A stretch of DNA of 7,331 nucleotides. Source: Pseudomonadota bacterium (GTDB lineage Bacteria; Pseudomonadota; Gammaproteobacteria; Burkholderiales; SHXO01). The notes under the pieces were generated by a model. The model saw nothing but the letters and a program-made list of their open reading frames with translations. It ran no database searches and was not told the DNA's origin. The DNA lies in NCBI GenBank assembly GCA_023430065.1, contig JAEZCG010000073.1, positions 1-7,331 on the forward strand, given 5' to 3'. The translations under genes were made by a program, and so were the position numbers. The stretch's first letter is position 1. Each line of letters begins with the position of its first letter. Shown in pieces: positions 1 through 5,111 of the stretch.

Positions 1-1
1 C

Positions 2-445
2 ATCTGGGTCGATGCCGATGCCTGTCCCAACGCGCTCAAGGAGATCCTGTTCCGCGCGGCGGAGCGTTGTCAGGTGGAGGTCGTCCTGGTGGCGAACGCG
101 CCGTTGCGCGCTGCGCCCTCGCGCTTCGTGCGCACGATTCAGGTGGAGCGCGGTTTCGACGTGGCGGACAGCCGCATCGCGCGGGACGTGCAGCCGGATG
201 ACCTGGTGGTCACGGCCGATGTGCCGCTCGCGGCGCTCGTGGTGGAGCGCGGTGCGCGTGCGCTGGATCCGCGCGGCGTGCTCTACACCCGCGCAAACGT
301 TCGGGAACACCTCGACATGCGCAACTTCATGACCGGGTTGCGCGACAGCGGCGTGCAGACGGCCGGACCGGCGCCGCTCAACGCGGCCGACCGGCAGGCC
401 TTCGCCAACCAACTCGATCGGGTGCTCGCACGCCGCGCGGGTTGA
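2..445 (+). CDS. yaiI: YaiI/YqxD family protein (DUF188, UPF0178), 5'-truncated by the window edge
   Basis: The reading frame is open from base 2 and ends at TGA 443-445, giving 147 residues. It matches the E. coli YaiI pattern along its whole length. The fragment opens with [10 protein letters not shown], which in YaiI lies about two residues after the initiator Met, so only a few codons are missing. Other family landmarks are APSRF (38-42), GFDVAD (51-56), TADVPLA (71-77), DPRG (89-92), MRNFM (106-110) and DRQAFA (130-135). The family is cytoplasmic, about 150 residues long, and has a PIN-like fold with clustered acidic residues; its biochemical role is not established, and nuclease activity is only suggested by the fold. 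An internal ATG at 74 is not the true start, because the conserved VDADACP block lies before it. The gene converges on the DUF3618 gene with a 19-base gap, so it is probably unrelated to that cluster. Confidence 0.93.
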   Translation: MWVDADACPNALKEILFRAAERCQVEVVLVANAPLRAAPSRFVRTIQVERGFDVADSRIARDVQPDDLVVTADVPLAALVVERGARALDPRGVLYTRANVREHLDMRNFMTGLRDSGVQTAGPAPLNAADRQAFANQLDRVLARRAG

Positions 446-460
446 TACCGTGCAGTCCCC

Positions 461-481
461 ACCCTCACGGCGCGGGAGGGT
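461..481. terminator. Possible weak hairpin between convergent genes
   Basis: ACCCTC (461-466) can pair with GAGGGT (476-481), giving a 6-bp stem around a 9-base loop. It sits between the YaiI stop and the end of the DUF3618 gene and covers the latter's stop codon (465-467). Neither strand has a T-run after the stem, so it does not meet the usual rule for intrinsic termination. It could equally be chance in GC-rich sequence. Confidence 0.2.
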
Positions 482-1265
482 TGCCGATCGAAATCTGGGC
501 GTGCTGCTCGGCGTGGGACGCGTCGCCGCGGTCCTGTCCGGTTCCGGACGAGGCGACCGCCGCCTGCCTCACGGCGTCGATCTGTTCGCGCGCGGACTGC
601 TGCGCGCTGTCCATCATGCGGTCGCGCGTCTCGCCCATCCATTCGTCCTCCTGCCGCGTGCGCGGAAGGCTGGAGCCGAGCAGGGCGCCGACCGCGAGCC
701 CCACTGCACCGACGACGAGCGGCTGGTCCTCGATGACGTGGTGCATACTGCCGCGCGCGCGCTCATAGCCGGCGCGCGAACGTTGGCCGAGGTCGGCCAT
801 GCGCGCCCGCGCGCTCTCGCTCGTTGCGCCCACGCGTTCGCGCATGGTCCCCACGGCATCGCGCGCGCGGGCCGACATCTCCGCGCTGCGCTGACGGATG
901 CGCGCGCCTGTCTCGCTCGCGCCGGCGCCCAGGCCTGCGGCCGCTTCATCGGCGTCGGTCACGTCGTAGTCCGGGGACTCGGCGTAGCGGCGCACCCGGC
1001 TGTTGCCCTGCCCCCCCATCATCAGCCAGGCCAGCCCGATGCCGAGCAGGGCCACGGGAATCGGGTTCTCGCGCACGCTGCGCGAAAGATTGGAACCGAA
1101 ATCCGCGGGCAGGCTGGTGCGCAGATAACCGAGCGTCTGGTCCATCAACTGACCTGGAGTGAGCTTGCTCTGGATCGCATCGATGGTCGCGCTCACCTCC
1201 GCGCGCGTGTGTTCGATCTCGTTCTCGATCTGCTCGGGGCGGCGGTCGTCGTCACGTGCGTTCAT
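465..1265 (-). CDS. DUF3618 domain protein with two hydrophobic segments
   Basis: This is a 266-residue protein. The start at 1265 is chosen because AGGAG lies 8 bases before the ATG and the DUF3618 signature begins soon after it; reading the frame further upstream only overlaps the neighbouring gene. Residues 11-42 carry the hallmark IENEIEHTRAEVSATIDAI followed by the SKLTPGQLMDQ stretch. A hydrophobic segment follows at about 67-84 (NPIPVALLGIGLAWLMMG). Next comes a long Ala/Arg/Glu-rich, probably helical stretch (about 115-176), a second hydrophobic segment after DQPLVVGAVG (about 180-198), and a hydrophilic tail. The DUF3618 family is uncharacterised; some members are annotated as nutrient-deprivation induced. 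Its ATG overlaps the upstream gene's TGA as ATGA (1262-1265), implying translational coupling. The second segment resembles the membrane anchor of YqjD-type proteins. I infer an inner-membrane protein with helical cytoplasmic parts; molecular function unknown. Confidence 0.9.
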   Translation of the reverse strand: MNARDDDRRPEQIENEIEHTRAEVSATIDAIQSKLTPGQLMDQTLGYLRTSLPADFGSNLSRSVRENPIPVALLGIGLAWLMMGGQGNSRVRRYAESPDYDVTDADEAAAGLGAGASETGARIRQRSAEMSARARDAVGTMRERVGATSESARARMADLGQRSRAGYERARGSMHHVIEDQPLVVGAVGLAVGALLGSSLPRTRQEDEWMGETRDRMMDSAQQSAREQIDAVRQAAVASSGTGQDRGDASHAEQHAQISIGNPPAP

Positions 1266-1660
1266 CGCGCTCTCTCCTGTACCACTGCGGTATCCCGACG
1301 CAGAGAATGCATCGTGCGCCGCGGCGCGAGATTCTCGGGTTTCAGGTTGGACCGGCCGCTGCTGATCATCGCGTAGCCGATCCCGGCGATGACCAGGCCG
1401 ACCAGCAGGGGCGCCAGCCACGGGGCCTGGTCCGGGGGCAGCAGCATCGCCACCCCATTGACCACTGCCTGCAGGACGAGGAGCAGGCCGGCGAGTGCGA
1501 TGGCTGCTCCGATGGCGATTGCGACCATCGCCTTCTCGGCGGTCGAGATCTTCTGCGAGACTTCCGCGCGCGCCAGCGCGATCTCCTGGCGCATCAGATC
1601 CAGGGTCTCCCGGGTCAGATCGGAAAAGAGCGTGGGAAGGGATTTCTCCGTCTTATCCAT
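1262..1660 (-). CDS. YqjE-like 'phage holin family' membrane protein
   Basis: This is a 132-residue protein. The start at 1660 is supported by AGGAGG five bases upstream and by the start of recognisable family sequence. The N-terminal 40 residues form an amphipathic helix with the typical pattern LFSDLTRETLDLMRQEIALA, then RAEVSQK. Two membrane spans follow, about 44-70 and 79-100, separated by a short PPDQAPW turn, with a basic C-terminal tail. This matches the PF07332 group (Actinobacteriophage-holin-like, which includes E. coli YqjE). Despite the family name, most chromosomal members are not lysis genes, and no endolysin or phage gene is present here. It overlaps the upstream gene by 8 bases and the downstream DUF3618 gene by 4, so it is the middle cistron of a coupled operon. 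Likely an inner-membrane protein; function unknown, with YqjE linked to the stationary-phase yqjD operon. Confidence 0.9.
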   Translation of the reverse strand: MDKTEKSLPTLFSDLTRETLDLMRQEIALARAEVSQKISTAEKAMVAIAIGAAIALAGLLLVLQAVVNGVAMLLPPDQAPWLAPLLVGLVIAGIGYAMISSGRSNLKPENLAPRRTMHSLRRDTAVVQERAR

Positions 1661-2156
1661 GGCTGCCTCCTGTTGCATTCGAGCCGGTGAAGGACGAAGG
1701 CGTCGATACGTCCTCCGGTCCCGCACTCCACTTCGGGTGGGACCGGCCCGGGTCGCCGGCATGTGCGCGCTCGGCAGTCGCGGCCCCTCTGCCGGACTCG
1801 TCGGCATGCGCGGATGAACTCTTGACGAAGCGCGCCAGCATGAATCCGGCGAGCACCGAGCCGCCGAAGAACGCCGCCGGCGATCGCCGTGCCATGTCCT
1901 GTACGTCGGCAATCAGCCCGTTGAGGTCCTTCTCGCGAAGCTGACGGCCGAACGACTCGAGCCGCTCAGCGGCCATCTCCACGTAGCGGCCGGTTTCGCC
2001 GTCCCGACCGGGCAGCTCGCGCGCGCCGCTGCGAACCGCCTGGGCCACCTGCTCCACGCGTTCGGCTGCCGCCTCCTTCTGCCGCGCGAGCACGGCCTTT
2101 CCCTGGTCGATGGCATCGGTCGCCGTGCCGCGTGCCTGCTCTCGAAGATCTGCCAT
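1653..2156 (-). CDS. Single-span membrane protein of unknown function, first gene of the three-gene cluster
   Basis: This is a 167-residue protein that I cannot assign to a named family. The start at 2156 begins MADLREQARG; a GGGGG run 8 bases upstream is a modest ribosome-binding site. Residues 1-85 are Ala/Glu/Arg/Gln-rich and probably helical, with repeated AERVEQV- and AERLESF-like heptads. Residues 86-111 run from DVQDMARRSP into a hydrophobic stretch rich in small residues (AAFFGGSVLAGFMLARFVKS), then comes a Ser/Gly/Pro-rich, probably disordered tail. The RRSP-hydrophobic-ARFVKSS pattern is one I recall in hypothetical proteins next to YqjE-like and DUF3618 genes. The layout (soluble helix, one span, tail) resembles YqjD, but the sequence is not clearly DUF883. 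Its stop overlaps the next gene by 8 bases. A 94-base gap separates it from the glycosidase upstream. Confidence 0.87.
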   Translation of the reverse strand: MADLREQARGTATDAIDQGKAVLARQKEAAAERVEQVAQAVRSGARELPGRDGETGRYVEMAAERLESFGRQLREKDLNGLIADVQDMARRSPAAFFGGSVLAGFMLARFVKSSSAHADESGRGAATAERAHAGDPGRSHPKWSAGPEDVSTPSSFTGSNATGGSHG

Positions 2157-2212
2157 GATGTGTGCCCCCGTGCGTGCGCTACATGACGACAGGTGCCGCA
2201 AGCGATGTGCCG

Positions 2213-2229
2213 TGTGCGCGGGCCGCACA
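2213..2229. other. Short hairpin in the gap between the glycosidase gene and the membrane cluster
   Basis: TGTGCG (2213-2218) and CGCACA (2224-2229) can form a 6-bp stem with a 5-base loop. It is the only clear structure I see in the 94-base gap 2157-2250, which otherwise shows no convincing promoter hexamers. On the minus strand there is no T-run after the stem, so it is not a standard terminator; read-through from the glycosidase gene into the cluster remains possible. Confidence 0.25.
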
Positions 2230-2250
2230 GCCTCGTCTGGGTGCGCCCGT

Positions 2251-3450
2251 TCAGCTCGCCGCGTCGTGGCGTGCGCGTTCCACCGCGGCGTGGGCGAGCA
2301 GGTAGGCGGCGGCGTTCCAGGACTGCAGCGGCATGCCGCGCGGGCGGGCAGTGCGACCGTGCAGCCACTCGCTGAACTGCCAGTTGCCCACCTGGTTTGC
2401 GCGCGCCAGATGCAGCAGTTCGACCTGCGCGGCCTGTGCGCCTTTCCACCGTGCCACGGCCGCAACCCAGAACCCGCCGACGAACGGCCAGATGCCGCCA
2501 TTGTGGTACTGCCACGCCAGGTTCTGTCGGTGCCGGCGCATGTAATCGCGCCACAGGGGATCGTCCTGACGGATGGGACCGACTACCGCGCGGACCGGGT
2601 AGGGACGATGCACGCCCGCGCGCAGCAGCGCATCGAGGACGCGCTGCGCAGCTTCCGCCTCGGCCACGCCGCACAGAAGCGCGAGCAGGTTGCCGAATAC
2701 GTCGCCTTCTTCGCCCCAGAAGGAGAAGTTGACGAAGCTGAGGTACAGGTCGCGGTTGCGCGCGCGGCGCAGTACGTAGTCGTTGAGCAGGCGCGCACGT
2801 CGGTACTCCGCCAACCCGGCGGAGAAAGGGTGGAACAGCTGGTTGCAGGAGGCGCGCGTGGCCCGTTGGTACGGCAGCCGGTAGCGGCGCTTGACGAGGT
2901 ACCATAGCGCATTGGTATAGAGCACGAAGCCCGAGCGCGGCATGATGTCGGCCCAGTCGCTCGCTTCCGGCTGGATCAGCAGGCGCAAGCGCTGGTGCTC
3001 CTGGCAGTGCAGCCAGGCGAGCGCGCGCACGGCATGCCGTGCCAGTCGGGCGCGCAGGCCCGGATGCGTCGACCGGTCGAGAAAATCGACCGCGATCAGC
3101 CACCACAGCGTCGAGTCGATACAGCCCAGGTACCAGAAGTCCGCTTCCCTGCGTGCCGGCGCGACGAACTTTGGCATCTGGCCGTTGCTTGCCTGGTGCG
3201 CGGCGAGCGTGAGCAGGCCGCGCGCGGCGCGCTGCTGCAGAGCGGGGTCGCCGGACAAAGCCATGCCGAGCGCGCAGACGGCGGCATCACGGCCGAAGAT
3301 GGCCGTGTAGTCACGCTGGCGGGCGCGCTTGCTCGGCGCGGCCGCCAGCATGCCGGCTGCCGAATCGTTGCCTGCGAGCAGTCGCAGTGCACGGACGCGA
3401 CAGGTTTCGATCAGAGCGGCGTCGTCGCCGGACAGGTGGGGATGGCGCAT
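2251..3450 (-). CDS. Six-hairpin glycoside hydrolase, GH63/GH100/amylo-alpha-1,6-glucosidase-like
   Basis: This is a 399-residue protein with the look of an (alpha/alpha)6-barrel glycosidase. Visible blocks are DYTAIFGRDAAV (47-58), NGQMPKF (89-95), YLGCIDSTLWWL (107-118), EASDWADIMPR (162-172), YTNALWY (178-184), FWGEEGDVFGN (244-254), HNGGIWPFVGGFW (316-328), FSEWLHG (359-365) and QSWNAAAYLLA (376-386). By analogy with GH63, GH100 and mannosylglycerate hydrolase, D165 or D168 is the likely general acid and E361 the general base; this is inference from motif position. No signal peptide or membrane span is visible, so it should act in the cytoplasm. The substrate is unknown: an alpha-linked disaccharide or compatible solute, sucrose, or glycogen-type branches are all possible. 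The start at 3450 lacks a Shine-Dalgarno; the next in-frame Met is residue 34, just before the FGRD block. It lies upstream of the membrane cluster on the same strand. Confidence 0.85.
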   Translation of the reverse strand: MRHPHLSGDDAALIETCRVRALRLLAGNDSAAGMLAAAPSKRARQRDYTAIFGRDAAVCALGMALSGDPALQQRAARGLLTLAAHQASNGQMPKFVAPARREADFWYLGCIDSTLWWLIAVDFLDRSTHPGLRARLARHAVRALAWLHCQEHQRLRLLIQPEASDWADIMPRSGFVLYTNALWYLVKRRYRLPYQRATRASCNQLFHPFSAGLAEYRRARLLNDYVLRRARNRDLYLSFVNFSFWGEEGDVFGNLLALLCGVAEAEAAQRVLDALLRAGVHRPYPVRAVVGPIRQDDPLWRDYMRRHRQNLAWQYHNGGIWPFVGGFWVAAVARWKGAQAAQVELLHLARANQVGNWQFSEWLHGRTARPRGMPLQSWNAAAYLLAHAAVERARHDAAS

Positions 3451-3456
3451 GCGGCC

Positions 3457-3462
3457 AGTCTA
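3457..3462 (-). promoter_or_regulatory. Possible -10 element for leaderless transcription of the glycosidase gene
   Basis: On the minus strand the sequence TAGACT is followed by GGCCGC and then the ATG at 3450. A -10 hexamer six bases from the ATG would place transcription initiation at or next to the start codon, which would explain the missing Shine-Dalgarno. The match to TATAAT is only partial, and the hexamer 17 bases upstream (TGGAGC) is a poor -35, so this is weak evidence. Confidence 0.2.
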
Positions 3463-3542
3463 CGCACGGAACGGTGATTGCTCCATGGCCTCCTGGCCTG
3501 CGGATCGATCCCGGTACGCAAACACGAAGGAACAGCGCAATG

Positions 3543-3547
3543 GAGGA
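3543..3547 (+). promoter_or_regulatory. Shine-Dalgarno that favours the ATG at 3552 for the DUF883 gene
   Basis: GGAGG lies five bases before the ATG at 3552, an ideal site. An earlier in-frame ATG at 3540 has AAGGA eight bases upstream (3527-3531), a weaker but usable site. The two starts differ by four residues (MEDV), so the protein's identity is not affected. Confidence 0.6.
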
Positions 3548-3551
3548 TGTC

Positions 3552-3866
3552 ATGACCGACGAGAGCGTGCAGCGATTGGCGGCAGTGCTGCGCCAGGTCG
3601 CGTCGCGGGCCGACGAACTCATCCAGGCGGTGCGAAAGGAGGGCGGCGACCGGCACCTCGCCTCGATCCGGCGATTGGAGGTGCAGCTGCGCCGCACGCA
3701 GCAGGATCTGGAGTCGCTGGAGCGCCGGCTCCTTCATCGCGCGCGCTCGGCCCTGCATACGGCCGATCGGGTCGCGCACGACCACCCGTATGCGACGGCC
3801 TCGGCAGGGCTGGTGGTCGGAGCGGTTCTCGGCGTGCTCCTGGGTATGGCGCTGTCGCGCCGCTGA
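3552..3866 (+). CDS. YqjD/ElaB-like DUF883 membrane-anchored protein
   Basis: This is a 104-residue protein (108 if it starts at 3540). Residues 1-75 are hydrophilic and helical (LAAVLRQVASRADELIQAV, then RRLEVQLRRTQQDLESLERR), consistent with a coiled coil. Residues 78-104 read DHPYATASAGLVVGAVLGVL and end in LGMALSRR. This is the classic DUF883 tail: a proline after an acidic or basic residue, a Gly/Ala-rich span, then a terminal SRR. E. coli YqjD, ElaB and YgaM have this design; YqjD is a C-tail-anchored inner-membrane protein that binds ribosomes in stationary phase under RpoS control. Whether this protein binds ribosomes cannot be told from sequence. It is divergent from the glycosidase and convergent with the LapA gene (14-base gap). 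It stands apart from the YqjE-like gene, unlike the contiguous yqjDE order in E. coli. Confidence 0.9.
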   Translation: MTDESVQRLAAVLRQVASRADELIQAVRKEGGDRHLASIRRLEVQLRRTQQDLESLERRLLHRARSALHTADRVAHDHPYATASAGLVVGAVLGVLLGMALSRR

Positions 3867-3900
3867 CGCGCTGAGCCGCCTCAGGGACGCGGGGTCAGCG
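3861..3900. terminator. Imperfect hairpin between two convergent genes, possible bidirectional terminator
   Basis: CGCTGAC (3861-3867) pairs with GTCAGCG (3894-3900), GCG (3868-3870) with CGC (3888-3890), and CTGAG (3871-3875) with CTCAG (3880-3884) around a CCGC loop. That makes 15 base pairs with two small one-sided GGG/GGA bulges. The structure contains the stop codons of both the DUF883 gene (3864-3866) and the LapA gene (3881-3883). There is no T-run on either side, so intrinsic termination would be non-canonical. It would be available to transcripts from both directions. Confidence 0.45.
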
Positions 3901-4366
3901 CCTTGTCGAGGCGCTCCTCCAGTTCCCCGAAGTACGCCGAGAGGCTGTTGGTCGACTGCTCCAGATCATCGCGCAGCGTCCGTTCGGTCAGCGCGACGCG
4001 CGCCGCGACGTCGTCCGCCTTCGCCTCGGTGGCCACACGCAGGGCCGCCAGCTCGTTCTCCAGGTAGCTGCGCAGTTCCGTGAAGCGCGACGCCTCGGCG
4101 TGATCGGCCAGTTCGCGCTGCGCCTGCAGTTCGCGTGCGTTGCGGCGCGATTCGAGCAGCAGCGAGGTCTGCATCGTCACCACGAACAGCATGAACAGCA
4201 GCGTGATCAGGGCCGTCGCCGCGAGCATGATGAGCCCCAACGGCGCCTGCACCGTGGTGAACAGCAGGGACAACTCCGTCGGCGTGGTGAAGGCCGACCA
4301 GTTCAAGGTGGCGAACATGGTCAGCAGCGCCAGCACCAGCACGATCACGAGGCTGCGCAGGTTCAT
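3881..4366 (-). CDS. LapA-domain (DUF1049) inner-membrane protein with a long helical C-terminal tail
   Basis: This is a 161-residue protein. The start at 4366 has GGAGGAGG seven bases upstream, a strong site. Residues 4-22 form the first span and 42-66 the second. Between them is the family pattern FATLNWSAFTTPTELSLLFT, then VQAPLG, typical of DUF1049/LapA. Residues 72-158 are charged and alanine-rich with heptad-like leucines (LQAQRELADHAEASRF, YLENELAAL, LEERLDKAL), suggesting a cytoplasmic coiled coil. E. coli LapA works with LapB (YciM) in controlling LpxC turnover and LPS synthesis, but is only about 100 residues long and sits beside lapB; no lapB is present here. This is therefore probably a paralogue with another role. 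It lies 60 bases downstream of the EEP gene on the same strand and may belong to that transcript; a TATCAT hexamer at 4399-4404 (minus) is a possible internal -10 without a good -35. Confidence 0.85.
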   Translation of the reverse strand: MNLRSLVIVLVLALLTMFATLNWSAFTTPTELSLLFTTVQAPLGLIMLAATALITLLFMLFVVTMQTSLLLESRRNARELQAQRELADHAEASRFTELRSYLENELAALRVATEAKADDVAARVALTERTLRDDLEQSTNSLSAYFGELEERLDKALTPRP

Positions 4367-4426
4367 CGATCGACCTCCTCCGGTTCGGGCATGCCGACAT
4401 GATACCGGCTCGAGGCGCCAACCATC

Positions 4427-5110
4427 TCAGGCGACGATGTCGGCCACGACCGGCAGGTGGTCGGACGCGCGCGCCGCATCGCCCGCCACGGCCGCGAGGC
4501 GCACCAGGCGCGAGCGCGGATGCACCCAGATGCGGTCGAGCGCGAACAACGGCAGGCGTGCGGGAAACGTGCGTGGCGACGGCGTGTAACCGAACCAGTC
4601 GTGCAGCCAGCGCAGCGGCCGGCCCCACAGGAACCATTCGTTGAGGTCGCCCATCAGCACCGTGAGACGATCGGTGTCGCCTTCCAGGATGCGCAGCAGT
4701 CGCCGCATCTGGCGGCGCCGCTCGCGCGGGCGCAGGCCCAGATGCGTGCTCAGGACACGCAGCGGCGTGCTGTCGGTGCGCAGCAGCGTGTCGATCGCGC
4801 CGCGCGGCTCATGCGAGTCGATGGTCAGGTCGATGCGCTGCACGTCCAGCAGGGGCAGCCGATGCAGGAGCGCATTGCCGTAGTGTCCGTTCCTGCGCAG
4901 CATGGTGGGTCCGGCGATGGGGGCGTAGCCCAGCACGTGCGCAAACCGGTCGAGCAGGTGCAGGGCCTCGCGCGAATCCCAAAGCAGTTCCTGCAGCGCG
5001 ATCACGTCGGCGTCGAGGCGGCGCAGCACCTCGAGGATGCGATCGGGATGGAACTTTCCGTCGCTTCCTACGCAGCCGTGGACGTTCCAGGTGACGAGCC
5101 GCAGCGGCAT
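4427..5110 (-). CDS. Endonuclease/exonuclease/phosphatase (EEP) family metal-dependent hydrolase
   Basis: This 227-residue protein contains the full EEP motif set: TWNVHG (7-12, N9), LQEL (39-42, E41 as metal ligand), YGNALL (77-82), STHLGL (121-126, H123), GDLNEW (154-159, D155 and N157), LDRIW (191-195, D192) and SDHLPV (216-221, D217 and H218). All expected catalytic and Mg2+-binding positions are present, so it should be an active phosphodiesterase or phosphatase. It has no signal peptide or membrane span. The family covers nucleases, sphingomyelinases and inositol phosphatases, so the substrate is open. Its ATG is one base after the TGA of the PLD gene (TGACATG), indicating translational coupling, and it has no clear Shine-Dalgarno of its own. 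E. coli ybhP, an EEP gene beside cardiolipin synthase B, is the closest known parallel and hints at a lipid-linked substrate. Confidence 0.93.
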   Translation of the reverse strand: MPLRLVTWNVHGCVGSDGKFHPDRILEVLRRLDADVIALQELLWDSREALHLLDRFAHVLGYAPIAGPTMLRRNGHYGNALLHRLPLLDVQRIDLTIDSHEPRGAIDTLLRTDSTPLRVLSTHLGLRPRERRRQMRRLLRILEGDTDRLTVLMGDLNEWFLWGRPLRWLHDWFGYTPSPRTFPARLPLFALDRIWVHPRSRLVRLAAVAGDAARASDHLPVVADIVA

Positions 5111-5111
5111 G

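Noticed and set aside
752..762. Alternating CG run as a possible Z-DNA or regulatory element
   Set aside because: It lies within codons for Arg/Ala in the DUF3618 gene, and such runs recur across the window as expected from codon use.
450..1376. Long plus-strand open frame opposite the DUF3618 gene
   Set aside because: Its translation is a His/Arg/Ala-rich mix with no domain pattern, and the opposite strand encodes a recognisable DUF3618 protein with a good ribosome-binding site. Long antisense frames are expected at this GC content.
1262..1660. The 'phage holin' family name as evidence of a prophage
   Set aside because: No endolysin, capsid, tail, integrase or attachment repeat is present, and chromosomal YqjE-like proteins share this family.
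2110..2907. 265-codon plus-strand frame antisense to the glycosidase gene
   Set aside because: It shows no recognisable family or ribosome-binding site, and the minus strand carries clear glycosidase motifs through the same stretch.
1913..3106. 397-codon minus-strand frame overlapping the glycosidase and the 167-residue protein gene
   Set aside because: It is a Pro/Arg/Ala-rich out-of-frame reading across two real genes and shows no motif.
3468..3472. GGAAC upstream of the DUF883 gene as an ECF sigma-factor -35
   Set aside because: No matching -10 (CGTT, CGTC or similar) occurs at the required spacing.
4399..4404. TATCAT on the minus strand upstream of the LapA gene as a firm promoter
   Set aside because: The -10 match is good but there is no acceptable -35 at 16-18 bases, so it is mentioned only as a possibility under that gene.
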